Source: JAGOEY01 sp017997515 (GTDB taxonomy: Bacteria > Pseudomonadota > Gammaproteobacteria > Burkholderiales > Burkholderiaceae_C). Taken from it: DNA of 64,000 nucleotides. Numbering within the stretch: position 1 is the stretch's first letter; every line of letters starts with the position of its first letter. The translations under genes were made by a program, and so were the position numbers. Positions 8,967-16,610 of this stretch are shown one piece after another. The stretch covers positions 3,968,001 to 4,032,000 of the forward strand of contig CP111109.1 in assembly GCA_026314275.1 (NCBI GenBank), written 5' to 3'. Below the pieces are notes generated by a model, which worked only from the letters and a program-made list of their open reading frames with translations, searched no databases and was not told where the DNA came from.

Positions 8967-9023
8967 ATTAAATAGGCCTCTAGCGCCCGCCAAACATGCG
9001 CAAGCAGCTACTTATTTAATAGC
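8967..9023. repeat. Dispersed Comamonadaceae-type repeat, copy A (possible bidirectional terminator)
   Basis: ATTAAATA at 8967-8974 and its reverse complement TATTTAAT at 9013-9020 enclose a core with TAGCGCCCGC and ATGCGCAAG. Copy B at 54352 shares most of the same roughly 50 bases. It sits between the convergent tolC and histidine-kinase genes. Confidence 0.7.
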
Positions 9024-9036
9024 ACACCAACCCGCA

Positions 9037-10968
9037 TCAAACCAGCGCCAACACCACGGTGACCGTGGTGCCCGAGATCCCCGATTCCACCGTGAACGTG
9101 CCGCCAATCCGCGCCGCACGTGCCGCCATGCTGCGCATGCCCACACTCAGGCCCGCGCGTTGCACAGCGTCCACGTCAAACCCCACACCGTCGTCTTCGA
9201 TGCGCACCACCAGCGTGCCGGGCTCGGGTTGCAGACACTCCACGCGCAGGTGTGGGGCCCGGCTGTGTTTGATGACATTGGACAGCGCCTCTTCCACCAG
9301 ACGGCTCAGGCCCAGGCACTGCAGCGCGCTGGGGCGGCCCTGCCACTGCGGGGCGATCTTCCACTCCGACACCACGCCCAGCTCATCCAGGATACGGGTG
9401 AAGCGGTGGCGCAGCGGCGCAGCCCACTGCACGGGTGTGGCCGGCACCACTGCGCCCGCGCTGGATCCGTGGTCGATCACCTGGCGCAGGTCGTCGCGCA
9501 TCACCTTCATCAGCGACAGCACCCGCTCATTGGATAGCGGTTCGTGCGCCTGCTCCACCAGCGCCATGCTGCGCACCAGGCTGCCGCCCAGGCCGTCGTG
9601 CAGGTCGTGCGAAATCTGCATACGCTCTTGCAACATGGCGTGGGCCATCGCTTGGGTGTGCTCGCGCGCCAGCACCTGGGCCAGCTCGGCACGCGCCGCG
9701 TCCACGCCGTCACTCAGCTCGTGGTTAAAACGCTCAATGCGCTGCATGCCCACCGCCAAACGTCCGCCCACCAGCAGCGCCATACACACGGTGGCCAGCA
9801 GGCCCGACACGGCTGACCACGTTTCGTGCGCCTGCCAGTTGGCCAGCACAATCACCACGTCACGCACACCCACCACCAGGAACACGAACCAGCACAGCGC
9901 CAGCAGAATGTGCTGCGGCTCACGTGTGCGCCAGGCATGCCACTGGAACTGCAGGCAGTTGGCCAGAAACACCAGCACAAAACCCACCCACACCAAGGTA
10001 AACACCGGCACCACCATCGCCTGCGGCACCAGCACCACAGCAGCCACCGACAGCGCCGCCACCGCGCCCAGCACCCGCTCCAGCCGCGGCACATGCTGCC
10101 CGCCAAAACGCCAGGTAAACCGGCAAAAGCTCCACACGTACACCACATAGGCCACGATGTTCAGCCGCGACAAACCCATGGTGTGGCTGAACGGCCAGGG
10201 GCTCGTGGCCATCAGCGTGTACAGGTACAGCACCCAACACAGTGACATCAGCGCATACCACCCGTAGACGTGCTCTGACCGGCGCATGGCCCACACCACC
10301 AGAAACAAACACCCTACTGCCGTCGATAAACTGGCCGTTATGACATAGACCGTGCGTTGCCGCCATGTGCGGCTGGCGTGTGTTTCTTGCACCGCTGCCG
10401 GGCTGCCAAGCCGCAGGTGGCCCAGCCCGGGCGACAGCTCCACCACCCCCACTGCCCGCACCCACACCGTGTTCACACCCGCGTGTAAGCCCGACTCGGG
10501 CAGCACCCACCAGCGCGGCATGTTCCAGCTGCGCGACAGCGGCTCCACCAGCGACGTGTCGCGCCACAACAAGTCCCCGTTGGAATACACCGCGCCCGCC
10601 ATGCTGATGCCGTCAATACCTAGTGCCACCGGCATGGGTGACATGGTGCTGTCCACACAGCCGCGCTCCCAGTCGATGCGGTACCACACGGCCCCCTGGT
10701 GGCCGGGCCAACTGCGCGACCAGTCATTGGGCAGGGTGACGGATATCCAGCCTTGGTCTGGCCGGTCAAGGCTTGCGTCGACCGCAGATCCATGGGTTGT
10801 GGCTTCGGCATTGGCACGTGCCGCCGTCACGGCCAGCACGCGAGGTATGCAAGCTGCTGGCGCGGTGGCGGCGGGTATTTCCTCAGCGGCCCACACTGGT
10901 GACTCCCAGATTCCGCCCCACATCAACACCAGCACAACAAGCAGCCAGCGCAGGCCGCCCAGGTTCAC
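9037..10968 (-). CDS. Membrane sensor histidine kinase (NarX/DesK-type, HisKA_3)
   Basis: This 643-residue protein starts with a signal or anchor segment (residues 7-27) and an extracytoplasmic jelly-roll-like sensor region to about residue 205. A run of about seven transmembrane helices follows (about 205-400), a layout typical of 7TMR-DISM receptors. A cytoplasmic kinase completes it: phospho-acceptor helix QISHDLHDGLGGSLVRS (around residue 450) and HATPase N-box LVEEALSNVIKHS with G-box DDGVGFD. Its start overlaps the response-regulator stop (ATGA). The paired regulator at 10965 is its partner. The signal sensed is unknown; carbohydrate-like or small-molecule binding is suggested only by the fold class. 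Confidence 0.88.
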   Translation of the reverse strand: MNLGGLRWLLVVLVLMWGGIWESPVWAAEEIPAATAPAACIPRVLAVTAARANAEATTHGSAVDASLDRPDQGWISVTLPNDWSRSWPGHQGAVWYRIDWERGCVDSTMSPMPVALGIDGISMAGAVYSNGDLLWRDTSLVEPLSRSWNMPRWWVLPESGLHAGVNTVWVRAVGVVELSPGLGHLRLGSPAAVQETHASRTWRQRTVYVITASLSTAVGCLFLVVWAMRRSEHVYGWYALMSLCWVLYLYTLMATSPWPFSHTMGLSRLNIVAYVVYVWSFCRFTWRFGGQHVPRLERVLGAVAALSVAAVVLVPQAMVVPVFTLVWVGFVLVFLANCLQFQWHAWRTREPQHILLALCWFVFLVVGVRDVVIVLANWQAHETWSAVSGLLATVCMALLVGGRLAVGMQRIERFNHELSDGVDAARAELAQVLAREHTQAMAHAMLQERMQISHDLHDGLGGSLVRSMALVEQAHEPLSNERVLSLMKVMRDDLRQVIDHGSSAGAVVPATPVQWAAPLRHRFTRILDELGVVSEWKIAPQWQGRPSALQCLGLSRLVEEALSNVIKHSRAPHLRVECLQPEPGTLVVRIEDDGVGFDVDAVQRAGLSVGMRSMAARAARIGGTFTVESGISGTTVTVVLALV

Positions 10969-11675
10969 TCCAGCACCCCCTGCGAGCGCGCTTTCTGTAC
11001 CGCCATGGTGCGCGACGACACCGCGAGCTTGCGGTAGATACGTTTCACATGGCTCTCCACGGTGTAGCGCGACAGGAAGAGTTGCTCTGCAATCTCGCGG
11101 TTGCTCAGCCCGTCGGCCACCAGTTGCAAAATTTCGGCCTCGCGTTTGCTCAGCGCCTCGGCCGATGCCTCGGCGGGCGCGGCAAGCGCCGAAGCCGGCA
11201 ACAGCTCCAGAATGCGCCGAGCAATAAACGGGTCAATCGGTGCACCACCACGCAGCACACTGCGGATGGACAGCGACACCTCGATGTCGTCGCGTTCCTT
11301 CAGCACATACCCCGTGGCCCCGGCACGCAGCGCGCCCAAGATCGCCTCCTCCGAGCTCCAGGCCGACACCACCAGGATGCCCAGGCCCGGGTCGTCCGCC
11401 CGCATCTGCGCAATCAGCGCCATGCCGCTGCCGTCGGGCAGCGCCAGGTCCACCAACGCCAGCGCCACCGGCTGCGCCGCCAGACAGGCCCGCGCCTCAC
11501 CCAGCGACGCGGCAAACACCAGCGCGTCGGGTGCATAGCCCAGCTGCAGCAGCACACCACGCAGGCGCTGCTGCAGCAAAGGCTCGTCCTCCACCACCAG
11601 CACCGGGGCGGGGAGCGTCGACTCGAAAGGAAACGACAAGGATCCGGGCAAAGCTTCAGGCATGGGGACGGGCAC
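10965..11675 (-). CDS. NarL/FixJ-family response regulator (LuxR-type DNA-binding domain)
   Basis: A 236-residue protein with a receiver domain (about 25-140): acidic pair VVEDEP, phospho-acceptor Asp in LALVDLALPDGSG, and a conserved Lys in GYVLKERD. A LuxR-type helix-turn-helix is at about residues 170-230 (LSKREAEILQLVADGLSNREIAEQLFLS). The first 20 or so residues are not part of the receiver fold, so a later start is possible. It is encoded first, and the kinase gene overlaps its end by 4 bases. Target genes are not evident; the pair is close to tolC and azurin, but no shared operator was recognised. Confidence 0.9.
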   Translation of the reverse strand: MPVPMPEALPGSLSFPFESTLPAPVLVVEDEPLLQQRLRGVLLQLGYAPDALVFAASLGEARACLAAQPVALALVDLALPDGSGMALIAQMRADDPGLGILVVSAWSSEEAILGALRAGATGYVLKERDDIEVSLSIRSVLRGGAPIDPFIARRILELLPASALAAPAEASAEALSKREAEILQLVADGLSNREIAEQLFLSRYTVESHVKRIYRKLAVSSRTMAVQKARSQGVLE

Positions 11676-11806
11676 AAGGGCAGGAAAGGGCCGCCATCAG
11701 GCGGGCGGCAGGCAAACTGCGCCATCGTAGGCGACACACACCGTTCCGGCTATCCCTGAAATCGGTGATTTTTGCGTTCAGAACGACTGAGAACGTGTTC
11801 ACGACC

Positions 11807-12352
11807 TCAGTCGTCATCCCCCTCCGCCAACCCCGGAAACAGCACTTCGGTGTAGCCAAACTGGGTGAAGTCGCGCACCCGCATGGGGTAGAGCTTGCCG
11901 ATCAGGTGGTCACACTCGTGCTGCACCACGCGGGCGTGGAAACCGCTCACGGTGCGATCGATGGGGTCACCGTACTGGTCTACACCGGTGTAGCGGATAT
12001 GCACAAAACGCGGCACCACACCCCGCAAACCGGGCACGGACAGGCAGCCCTCCCAGTCACTTTCTTCAGCCGCGTCCAGCGCGGTGATCACCGGATTCAG
12101 CAGCACGGTGCGCGGCACGATGGGTGCGTCCGGGTAACGCGGGTTGGGCGCGTCGGTGCCAAAAATCACCAGCTGCACATCCACCCCTATCTGGGGTGCG
12201 GCCAGACCTGCACCATTGACGGCATGCATGGTGTCAAACATGTCGGACACCAGCAGGTGGATGGCGTCGGAGTCAAAGTCCGCCGCGGGCACCGGGGGCG
12301 CAATACGCAGCAGGCGGGGGTCTCCCATTTTGAGGATGGTGCGGACGGTCAT
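11807..12352 (-). CDS. def: Peptide deformylase (second-type, 181 residues)
   Basis: Peptide deformylase is a metallo-hydrolase that removes the N-formyl group from nascent proteins. All three family motifs are present: GAGLAAPQIGV (near residue 50), EGCLSVPGLRG with the metal-ligand Cys (near 105), and QHECDHLIGKLYP with two metal-ligand His and the catalytic Glu (near 148). Most housekeeping enzymes have HEFDHL or HEIDHL; Cys at the third position fits several accessory proteobacterial PDFs. No fmt gene is beside it, which also suggests an accessory paralogue. It is divergent from azurin across 215 bases, in which only weak FNR-like half-sites (TTGAC/CGCAA near 12459) were seen. Confidence 0.93.
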   Translation of the reverse strand: MTVRTILKMGDPRLLRIAPPVPAADFDSDAIHLLVSDMFDTMHAVNGAGLAAPQIGVDVQLVIFGTDAPNPRYPDAPIVPRTVLLNPVITALDAAEESDWEGCLSVPGLRGVVPRFVHIRYTGVDQYGDPIDRTVSGFHARVVQHECDHLIGKLYPMRVRDFTQFGYTEVLFPGLAEGDDD

Positions 12353-12567
12353 GGGGCTGGATGGGTGTTGTCGTAGGGAACGTTGAGCATACCCACTTCA
12401 CACTCTGGAGCCTGCACGTCGCAGGGAACGCAAAGACTTACAACATACGGCCCCATTCTTGACCTTGCGCAAACCAGTGCCACATACACCTGCCTAAAAT
12501 TCAGGCACGGTGCCACACCGGCATCCGCGCAGGGTTTCCTGCTCCGTGCTTTTTTTGAAAGATTGCC

Positions 12568-13047
12568 ATGACACGTTCCGTGATTCTTCGCTCTGCCATC
12601 CGTTCGCTGCTGGCCGTTGGTGTGTTTGCCGCCGCCTCGGGTGCCGCCATGGCCGCGCCCAACTGCACCGTCGAGATCGAAGGCAACGATGCAATGCAGT
12701 TCAACCTGAAAAATATTGACGTCAGCAAGGCATGCAAGGACTTCACCGTCAAGCTGAAACACTCCGGCAAACTGCCCAAGGCGGCCATGGGCCACAACTG
12801 GGTGCTGACCAAAACGGCTGATGTGCAGGCTGTAGCGGCTGACGGCATCCCTGCAGGTGTTGCCAACCAGTACGTCAAGACGGGGGACACCCGCGTAATT
12901 GCCCACACCAAGGTGCTCGGCCCCGGCGAATCTGACTCCGTCACGTTCTCCGTGAAGAAGCTCACCGCCACCGACAGCTACACTTTCTTCTGCTCTTTCC
13001 CTGGCCACTCCGGCATCATGAAGGGCACGTTGAAGCTGGTGAACTGA
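12568..13047 (+). CDS. azu: Azurin, periplasmic type I blue copper protein
   Basis: A 159-residue precursor with a Tat/Sec-like leader (RSAIRSLLAVGVFAAASGAAMA, cleavage before APNCTVEI). The mature protein aligns with Pseudomonas azurin throughout: disulfide Cys pair (NCTVE and KACKDF), copper ligands His in MGHNWVL, then Cys, His and Met in FFCSFPGHSGIMKGT. It shuttles electrons in the periplasm, usually to denitrification or peroxidase partners, none of which is in this window. A strong terminator follows 25 bases after the stop, so it is transcribed alone. Confidence 0.97.
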   Translation: MTRSVILRSAIRSLLAVGVFAAASGAAMAAPNCTVEIEGNDAMQFNLKNIDVSKACKDFTVKLKHSGKLPKAAMGHNWVLTKTADVQAVAADGIPAGVANQYVKTGDTRVIAHTKVLGPGESDSVTFSVKKLTATDSYTFFCSFPGHSGIMKGTLKLVN

Positions 13048-13072
13048 GCGGGCCACACTCGCCATTCCACCC

Positions 13073-13097
13073 AAGGCCGCATTTGCGGCCTTTTTTT
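13073..13097 (+). terminator. Intrinsic terminator after azurin
   Basis: AAGGCCGC and GCGGCCTT form an 8-bp stem around an ATTT loop, and the T run continues to 13097. It lies 25 bases after the azurin stop codon. Confidence 0.92.
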
Positions 13098-13173
13098 CAC
13101 CCTTTTGTACCCGGGTGGCCATGCCTGGCACGGCACAATACCGTTTTACCTGCGCTCGTTCGTACCCCTTCCC

Positions 13174-13581
13174 GTGCCCCCTGCCACACCCAACCCGTCC
13201 CCACGCCCCCTGCCCCGTGCCGTGCGCTGGTTGTTGCTGGTGTTTGCGGTGCTGTGCCTGGTGATGGGGGTGATTGGTGTCATCGTGCCCGGCCTGCCCA
13301 CCACGGTTTTTATACTGATGGCAGCGTGGGCCGCAGCCCGCAGCTCCCCGCGCCTGCACAGCTGGCTGATGCGCCACCGGCTGTTTGGCCCCATGCTGGT
13401 GAACTGGCAAAACGGCGGTTTTGTGAGCCGCCGCGCCAAGTGGAGCGCCACGATTGCCATGGCGGTCTGTGCCGTTATCTTGTGGTTCACCGCGCACCAG
13501 GTATGGGGTGCCTGGCTGGGTATTGGCAGCATGGCGTGTGTACTGGTCTGGCTGTGGTGTCGGCCGGAACCAGATGCTTGA
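13174..13581 (+). CDS. DUF454 (YbaN-family) inner-membrane protein
   Basis: About 135 residues from the GTG at 13174; the frame is open back to an ATG at 13105. The family core is clear: two hydrophobic segments around WLLLVFAVLCLVMGVIGVIVPGLPTTVF and the conserved AWAAARSSPRLHSWLMRHRLFGPMLVNWQ. A C-terminal pair of helices (SATIAMAVCAVILWFTA and WLGIGSMACVLVWLW) follows. The function of DUF454 proteins is not established. The start was chosen because the longer N-terminus overlaps the azurin terminator region and is not conserved-looking. Confidence 0.82.
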   Translation: MPPATPNPSPRPLPRAVRWLLLVFAVLCLVMGVIGVIVPGLPTTVFILMAAWAAARSSPRLHSWLMRHRLFGPMLVNWQNGGFVSRRAKWSATIAMAVCAVILWFTAHQVWGAWLGIGSMACVLVWLWCRPEPDA

Positions 13582-13661
13582 CCTACCACTCTATGGCTGC
13601 GCTTGCGAAAATAGAGGGAAGACACCAGCTCGCGCGCGGCATGTCCTCCAAATAACTCCCC

Positions 13662-14243
13662 TTACCGACGCACAGAGGGTGGTGGCACAGCCTCTGCGGG
13701 GTTCTTCCAGTGGTATTCGACAAAACGCCGGATCACCAGACAACCCGGCGGGGAGTCGATCAACGAGACGGATGAATTGGGCTCTTTGGGATCGGTGTAG
13801 ACAGAGAAAATAGGCAACAACTTCGTCATCTGATAACCCACGAGTTCTTGCTGTGCAATGCTGGCGCAGGTATAGGGTGCCACTGAAATTCGCTCAGCCG
13901 ATACGGTGCAGGCACCCCCGGACTCCGGAATGGCCGTGATGGACGCAGCAACCCCGGCATTGGTGTATTCAAGACCTATCAGCGAAAAAACAGGCCCATC
14001 GTCAGGTTGCTTGCGGTCCCAATCGAGCAAAACGTCATGGCTGCGTGCGCCTTGTACGGTCATGCCTGAGAGTCGGCTGATCGCCGGCAGGCAGCGCTTG
14101 ACACCCACACTGGAAGCAGCTCGGGTAAGAATGTCTTGCGCAGGTGGTGGTGTGGGAGCTACCAGAACGCCTTGCGCCAACGCAGCATTACCCAGCAACG
14201 CATTCAGGAGAAGGGTCACCACGAAAGTGACGACCGATTTCAT
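13662..14243 (-). CDS. Secreted hypothetical protein, last gene of the adhesin-linked operon
   Basis: I do not recognise a family. The 193-residue protein has a clear Sec signal peptide (MKSVVTFVVTLLLNALLGNAALA, cleaved before QGVLV), then a Pro-rich linker and a soluble domain of about 150 residues. Four Cys (KRCLPAI, GGACTVS, YTCASI, PGCLVI) could make two disulfides, which fits a periplasmic location. Its ATG overlaps the stop of the second DUF2827 gene (ATGA), so it is co-translated with the presumed glycosyltransferases. A periplasmic or outer-membrane accessory role in adhesin biogenesis is inference from position alone. Confidence 0.75.
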   Translation of the reverse strand: MKSVVTFVVTLLLNALLGNAALAQGVLVAPTPPPAQDILTRAASSVGVKRCLPAISRLSGMTVQGARSHDVLLDWDRKQPDDGPVFSLIGLEYTNAGVAASITAIPESGGACTVSAERISVAPYTCASIAQQELVGYQMTKLLPIFSVYTDPKEPNSSVSLIDSPPGCLVIRRFVEYHWKNPAEAVPPPSVRR

Positions 14244-15382
14244 TCGGCATAGAGCCGCTCGATAGCGGCTGTGTAGATACGCACGTTGTCTTCGCTTTCT
14301 GGGTCAAGCGTGGAGAGGAAGCTCCGTGCGCGTTCCCGGTACGCAGGCAGATTTTGGTCGTGCGTGGCAAAGGCCTTGCACAGTGCAACACCAGCCTCTT
14401 CGCAATCGAAATCGTGGTAGCGATAACCACAATCTCCGATCAAATGCGAGTTATGAATCAATGGGTAACCCCCATACAGCGCTTCATAGTAAAGGTAATT
14501 CTGCCCATTCTCCCAGTGGTGACTGACAACCGCATCGACGTTGACGGCCATCACATGCCAGATCGGAAACCGCCCTTCAAAACTGGTAATGCCGTGGCGC
14601 ACGATGTCCAGACTGTTGGCAAAACCGTTGAAGGCGGCATGGTTCCTCATATGGAACGTGTTGTAAGCGAATACGTGCTCCAGCATATTCGGATCAGTAC
14701 GGTGCGCCGACTCACAGCCCAGCAGCGGGATGTGGCTCGTCTTCACCATACACACGTTCGGCTCGAACATCGCCACACGCCATCGTTTGCGACCTGGCAG
14801 ATAGGCAAAACTCTGGTCTGGCGGAAGTTTGGCTGCCGCGCGGTCAAGCACCATCGGGCTCCACAGGTGCGGCATCAAACGCACTGGCGCACGGTAGGTA
14901 CTTTCGAAATACGGTTTGCAGGTGACTTCGTATTCAGGCAACGTCCACACTTCGTTGTACGGTGCGCCCGTGACAAGCATGCCTTGTGGCTTGTCAAAAA
15001 CCATACGCTCGATGTCGATGACATAGTCGTTACCGACCCGCATTGAAACAACCTTGCCGCCGTTCGCGCGAAAGGCAAGCACCCATTCCTTACCCAGCTG
15101 GGCACTCATCTCAATCATGACGTCGAGTGTTTGTGCGGCGGCGACCATGTCGATAACCGGCACGGGCGAATCGACCAAAAAAACATTTGCATCTTCAGGA
15201 GCACCATCACCCCCACCGGCGACCAGGTAGGCCTGCGAAACACGCGGGGAGCGCATCAACAGCATCACAAGGAACAGGCAGTTCTGGAAGATGCCGTTTT
15301 CCCAAAGCGACTGCTCACCTTTACGAACAAAGATCGAGACGCCAACTTTCAGCTGTTTCATGGGGGTACTCATCGTCGTCAT
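14240..15382 (-). CDS. DUF2827 protein, predicted GT-B glycosyltransferase (copy 1)
   Basis: A 380-residue cytoplasmic protein with no signal peptide. It shares with the two other copies here the N-terminal motif SLWENGIFQN..FL, the central FEPNVCMVKTSHIPLL, and the C-terminal DAVVSHHWENGQNYLYYEALYGGYPLIHNS. The last resembles the nucleotide-sugar site of GT-B enzymes, where a Glu-rich helix is followed by G-x-P-hydrophobic. To my knowledge DUF2827 has no established function. The start overlaps copy 2 (ATGA) and the end overlaps the secreted hypothetical gene (ATGA). It is a plausible modifier of the Ser/Thr-rich adhesin encoded upstream. Confidence 0.82.
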   Translation of the reverse strand: MTTMSTPMKQLKVGVSIFVRKGEQSLWENGIFQNCLFLVMLLMRSPRVSQAYLVAGGGDGAPEDANVFLVDSPVPVIDMVAAAQTLDVMIEMSAQLGKEWVLAFRANGGKVVSMRVGNDYVIDIERMVFDKPQGMLVTGAPYNEVWTLPEYEVTCKPYFESTYRAPVRLMPHLWSPMVLDRAAAKLPPDQSFAYLPGRKRWRVAMFEPNVCMVKTSHIPLLGCESAHRTDPNMLEHVFAYNTFHMRNHAAFNGFANSLDIVRHGITSFEGRFPIWHVMAVNVDAVVSHHWENGQNYLYYEALYGGYPLIHNSHLIGDCGYRYHDFDCEEAGVALCKAFATHDQNLPAYRERARSFLSTLDPESEDNVRIYTAAIERLYAE

Positions 15383-16530
15383 GCGGCAAGAAGCTCCGGC
15401 GTGTCACGGCACAAGTGCCTCAGAAGCTCAGCATAGGCCGTCAGGTTGGCCTGGCTGAACGGGTCGACCGCATCAAACACCACACGTGCCGCGCGGCGTT
15501 GGTCACCCAGCCGTTCATCGTGCTCTGCGGCAGCGATACGCAGTTGGCGCCCGCCTTCGGCCGCCTCGAAGCCTGGGTAGTAATAACCGGCCCCAAAACT
15601 ACTGAGCCAGGGGGAGTTATGAATCAACGGGTAGTCGCCATACAGTGCGTCCAAGTAGCTGTAGTTTTGATCGTTGGCCCACTGGTGAGACACCACTGCA
15701 TCGGCGTTTTGCACCATAAAACCCACGATGTCATGGCGTCCCAGGAACAAAGCTTTATGTTCCTTTACCAAATCCAGCGAATTGGCCAGGTAAAGCATCG
15801 TCGGATGGTCTTTTAGGTGCAGTGTGTTGAGCACATTCATCATCACGATGCTGCTGCGGTCGGCGCGATAGGCCTCGTCGCAGGCCAGCATCGGAATACT
15901 CGATGTCTTTACCACCGAGATATTGGGCTCAAAAATGGCCACGCGCAAACCATTCTGCGTGGCATTCTTCGACATGATCCTCGGCTGGTAACCGTAGTAC
16001 AGATCCAGCTTCGCAACCTCATCAATGCGCGCCTGAAGGAATTGAGGGCTCCAGATAAACGGAGCTTCCTTGATAGGGCACCGATAGATGGTGCGCAACA
16101 TGGGCGTGAACGTGCGGTCTTTAGGTAGCAGCCAAATTTCGTCCCAACGATCCACTGGAGAAAACAAGCCCGGACGGTCAAAAACTGCATTTTCGATCAA
16201 CCCTACATAGGGCTGGCCACAACAGCAGTAAACAATTTTTTTGCCCCTGCCACGCATGAGGCCTAGCCACTGGGTATCCAGTGCGCCTGCCATTTCAACA
16301 ATGATGTCAACCTCATCACCCGCAAGACGCGCAGGCACCAGCCGGATACCCATGGCCTCGTTGTCAACCTGCTGCGGCATGGCGTGCTGATCTCCGACAT
16401 CCAGCAATACGACATTACTGACAAAAGGCAAACGCTGAAGTAACAGAGCCAGAAAAATAACATTCTGGCCAATACCGTTTTCCCAGATATTCTGACCAGC
16501 ACGCGTGATGACTGAAATTCCAATGCGCAT
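15379..16530 (-). CDS. DUF2827 protein, predicted GT-B glycosyltransferase (copy 2)
   Basis: A 383-residue protein from the ATG at 16530 (MRIGISVITRAG). The frame extends to a GTG at 16569, but that part lies inside the adhesin terminator stem. Motifs as in copies 1 and 3: NIWENGIGQNVIFL, FEPNISVVKTSSIPML, and DAVVSHQWANDQNYSYLDALYGDYPLIHNS. It carries Asp in place of the Glu found in copy 1 (LDALYGD against YEALYGG). It is the first gene after the 25-kb adhesin gene, separated by a terminator hairpin. No good ribosome-binding site is visible. Confidence 0.82.
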   Translation of the reverse strand: MRIGISVITRAGQNIWENGIGQNVIFLALLLQRLPFVSNVVLLDVGDQHAMPQQVDNEAMGIRLVPARLAGDEVDIIVEMAGALDTQWLGLMRGRGKKIVYCCCGQPYVGLIENAVFDRPGLFSPVDRWDEIWLLPKDRTFTPMLRTIYRCPIKEAPFIWSPQFLQARIDEVAKLDLYYGYQPRIMSKNATQNGLRVAIFEPNISVVKTSSIPMLACDEAYRADRSSIVMMNVLNTLHLKDHPTMLYLANSLDLVKEHKALFLGRHDIVGFMVQNADAVVSHQWANDQNYSYLDALYGDYPLIHNSPWLSSFGAGYYYPGFEAAEGGRQLRIAAAEHDERLGDQRRAARVVFDAVDPFSQANLTAYAELLRHLCRDTPELLAA

Positions 16531-16547
16531 AAAGAGATTGTGCGTAC

Positions 16548-16583
16548 AAAAAGAAGAAGGCCTCCGCACGAATAGCGGAGGCC
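16548..16583 (-). terminator. Intrinsic terminator after the adhesin gene
   Basis: Read on the minus strand, GGCCTCCGC and GCGGAGGCC form a perfect 9-bp stem with a 7-base loop, followed by TTCTTCTTTTT. It begins 28 bases after the adhesin stop and ends just before the ATG of the next DUF2827 gene. It should therefore reduce read-through from adhesin to the glycosyltransferase genes. Confidence 0.88.
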
Positions 16584-16610
16584 TAGCTAGAACAAGATCA
16601 GTTCAGTGGA

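Noticed and set aside
11783..11814. Inverted repeat (ACGACTGAG/CTCAGTCGT) at the end of the deformylase gene
   Set aside because: The 9-bp stem has a 14-base loop and no T run on the minus strand, so it was not called as a terminator.
12459..12470. FNR/ANR-like site (TTGAC-N4-CGCAA-like) upstream of azurin
   Set aside because: Only about 7 of 10 consensus positions match, and no spacing to a promoter could be confirmed.
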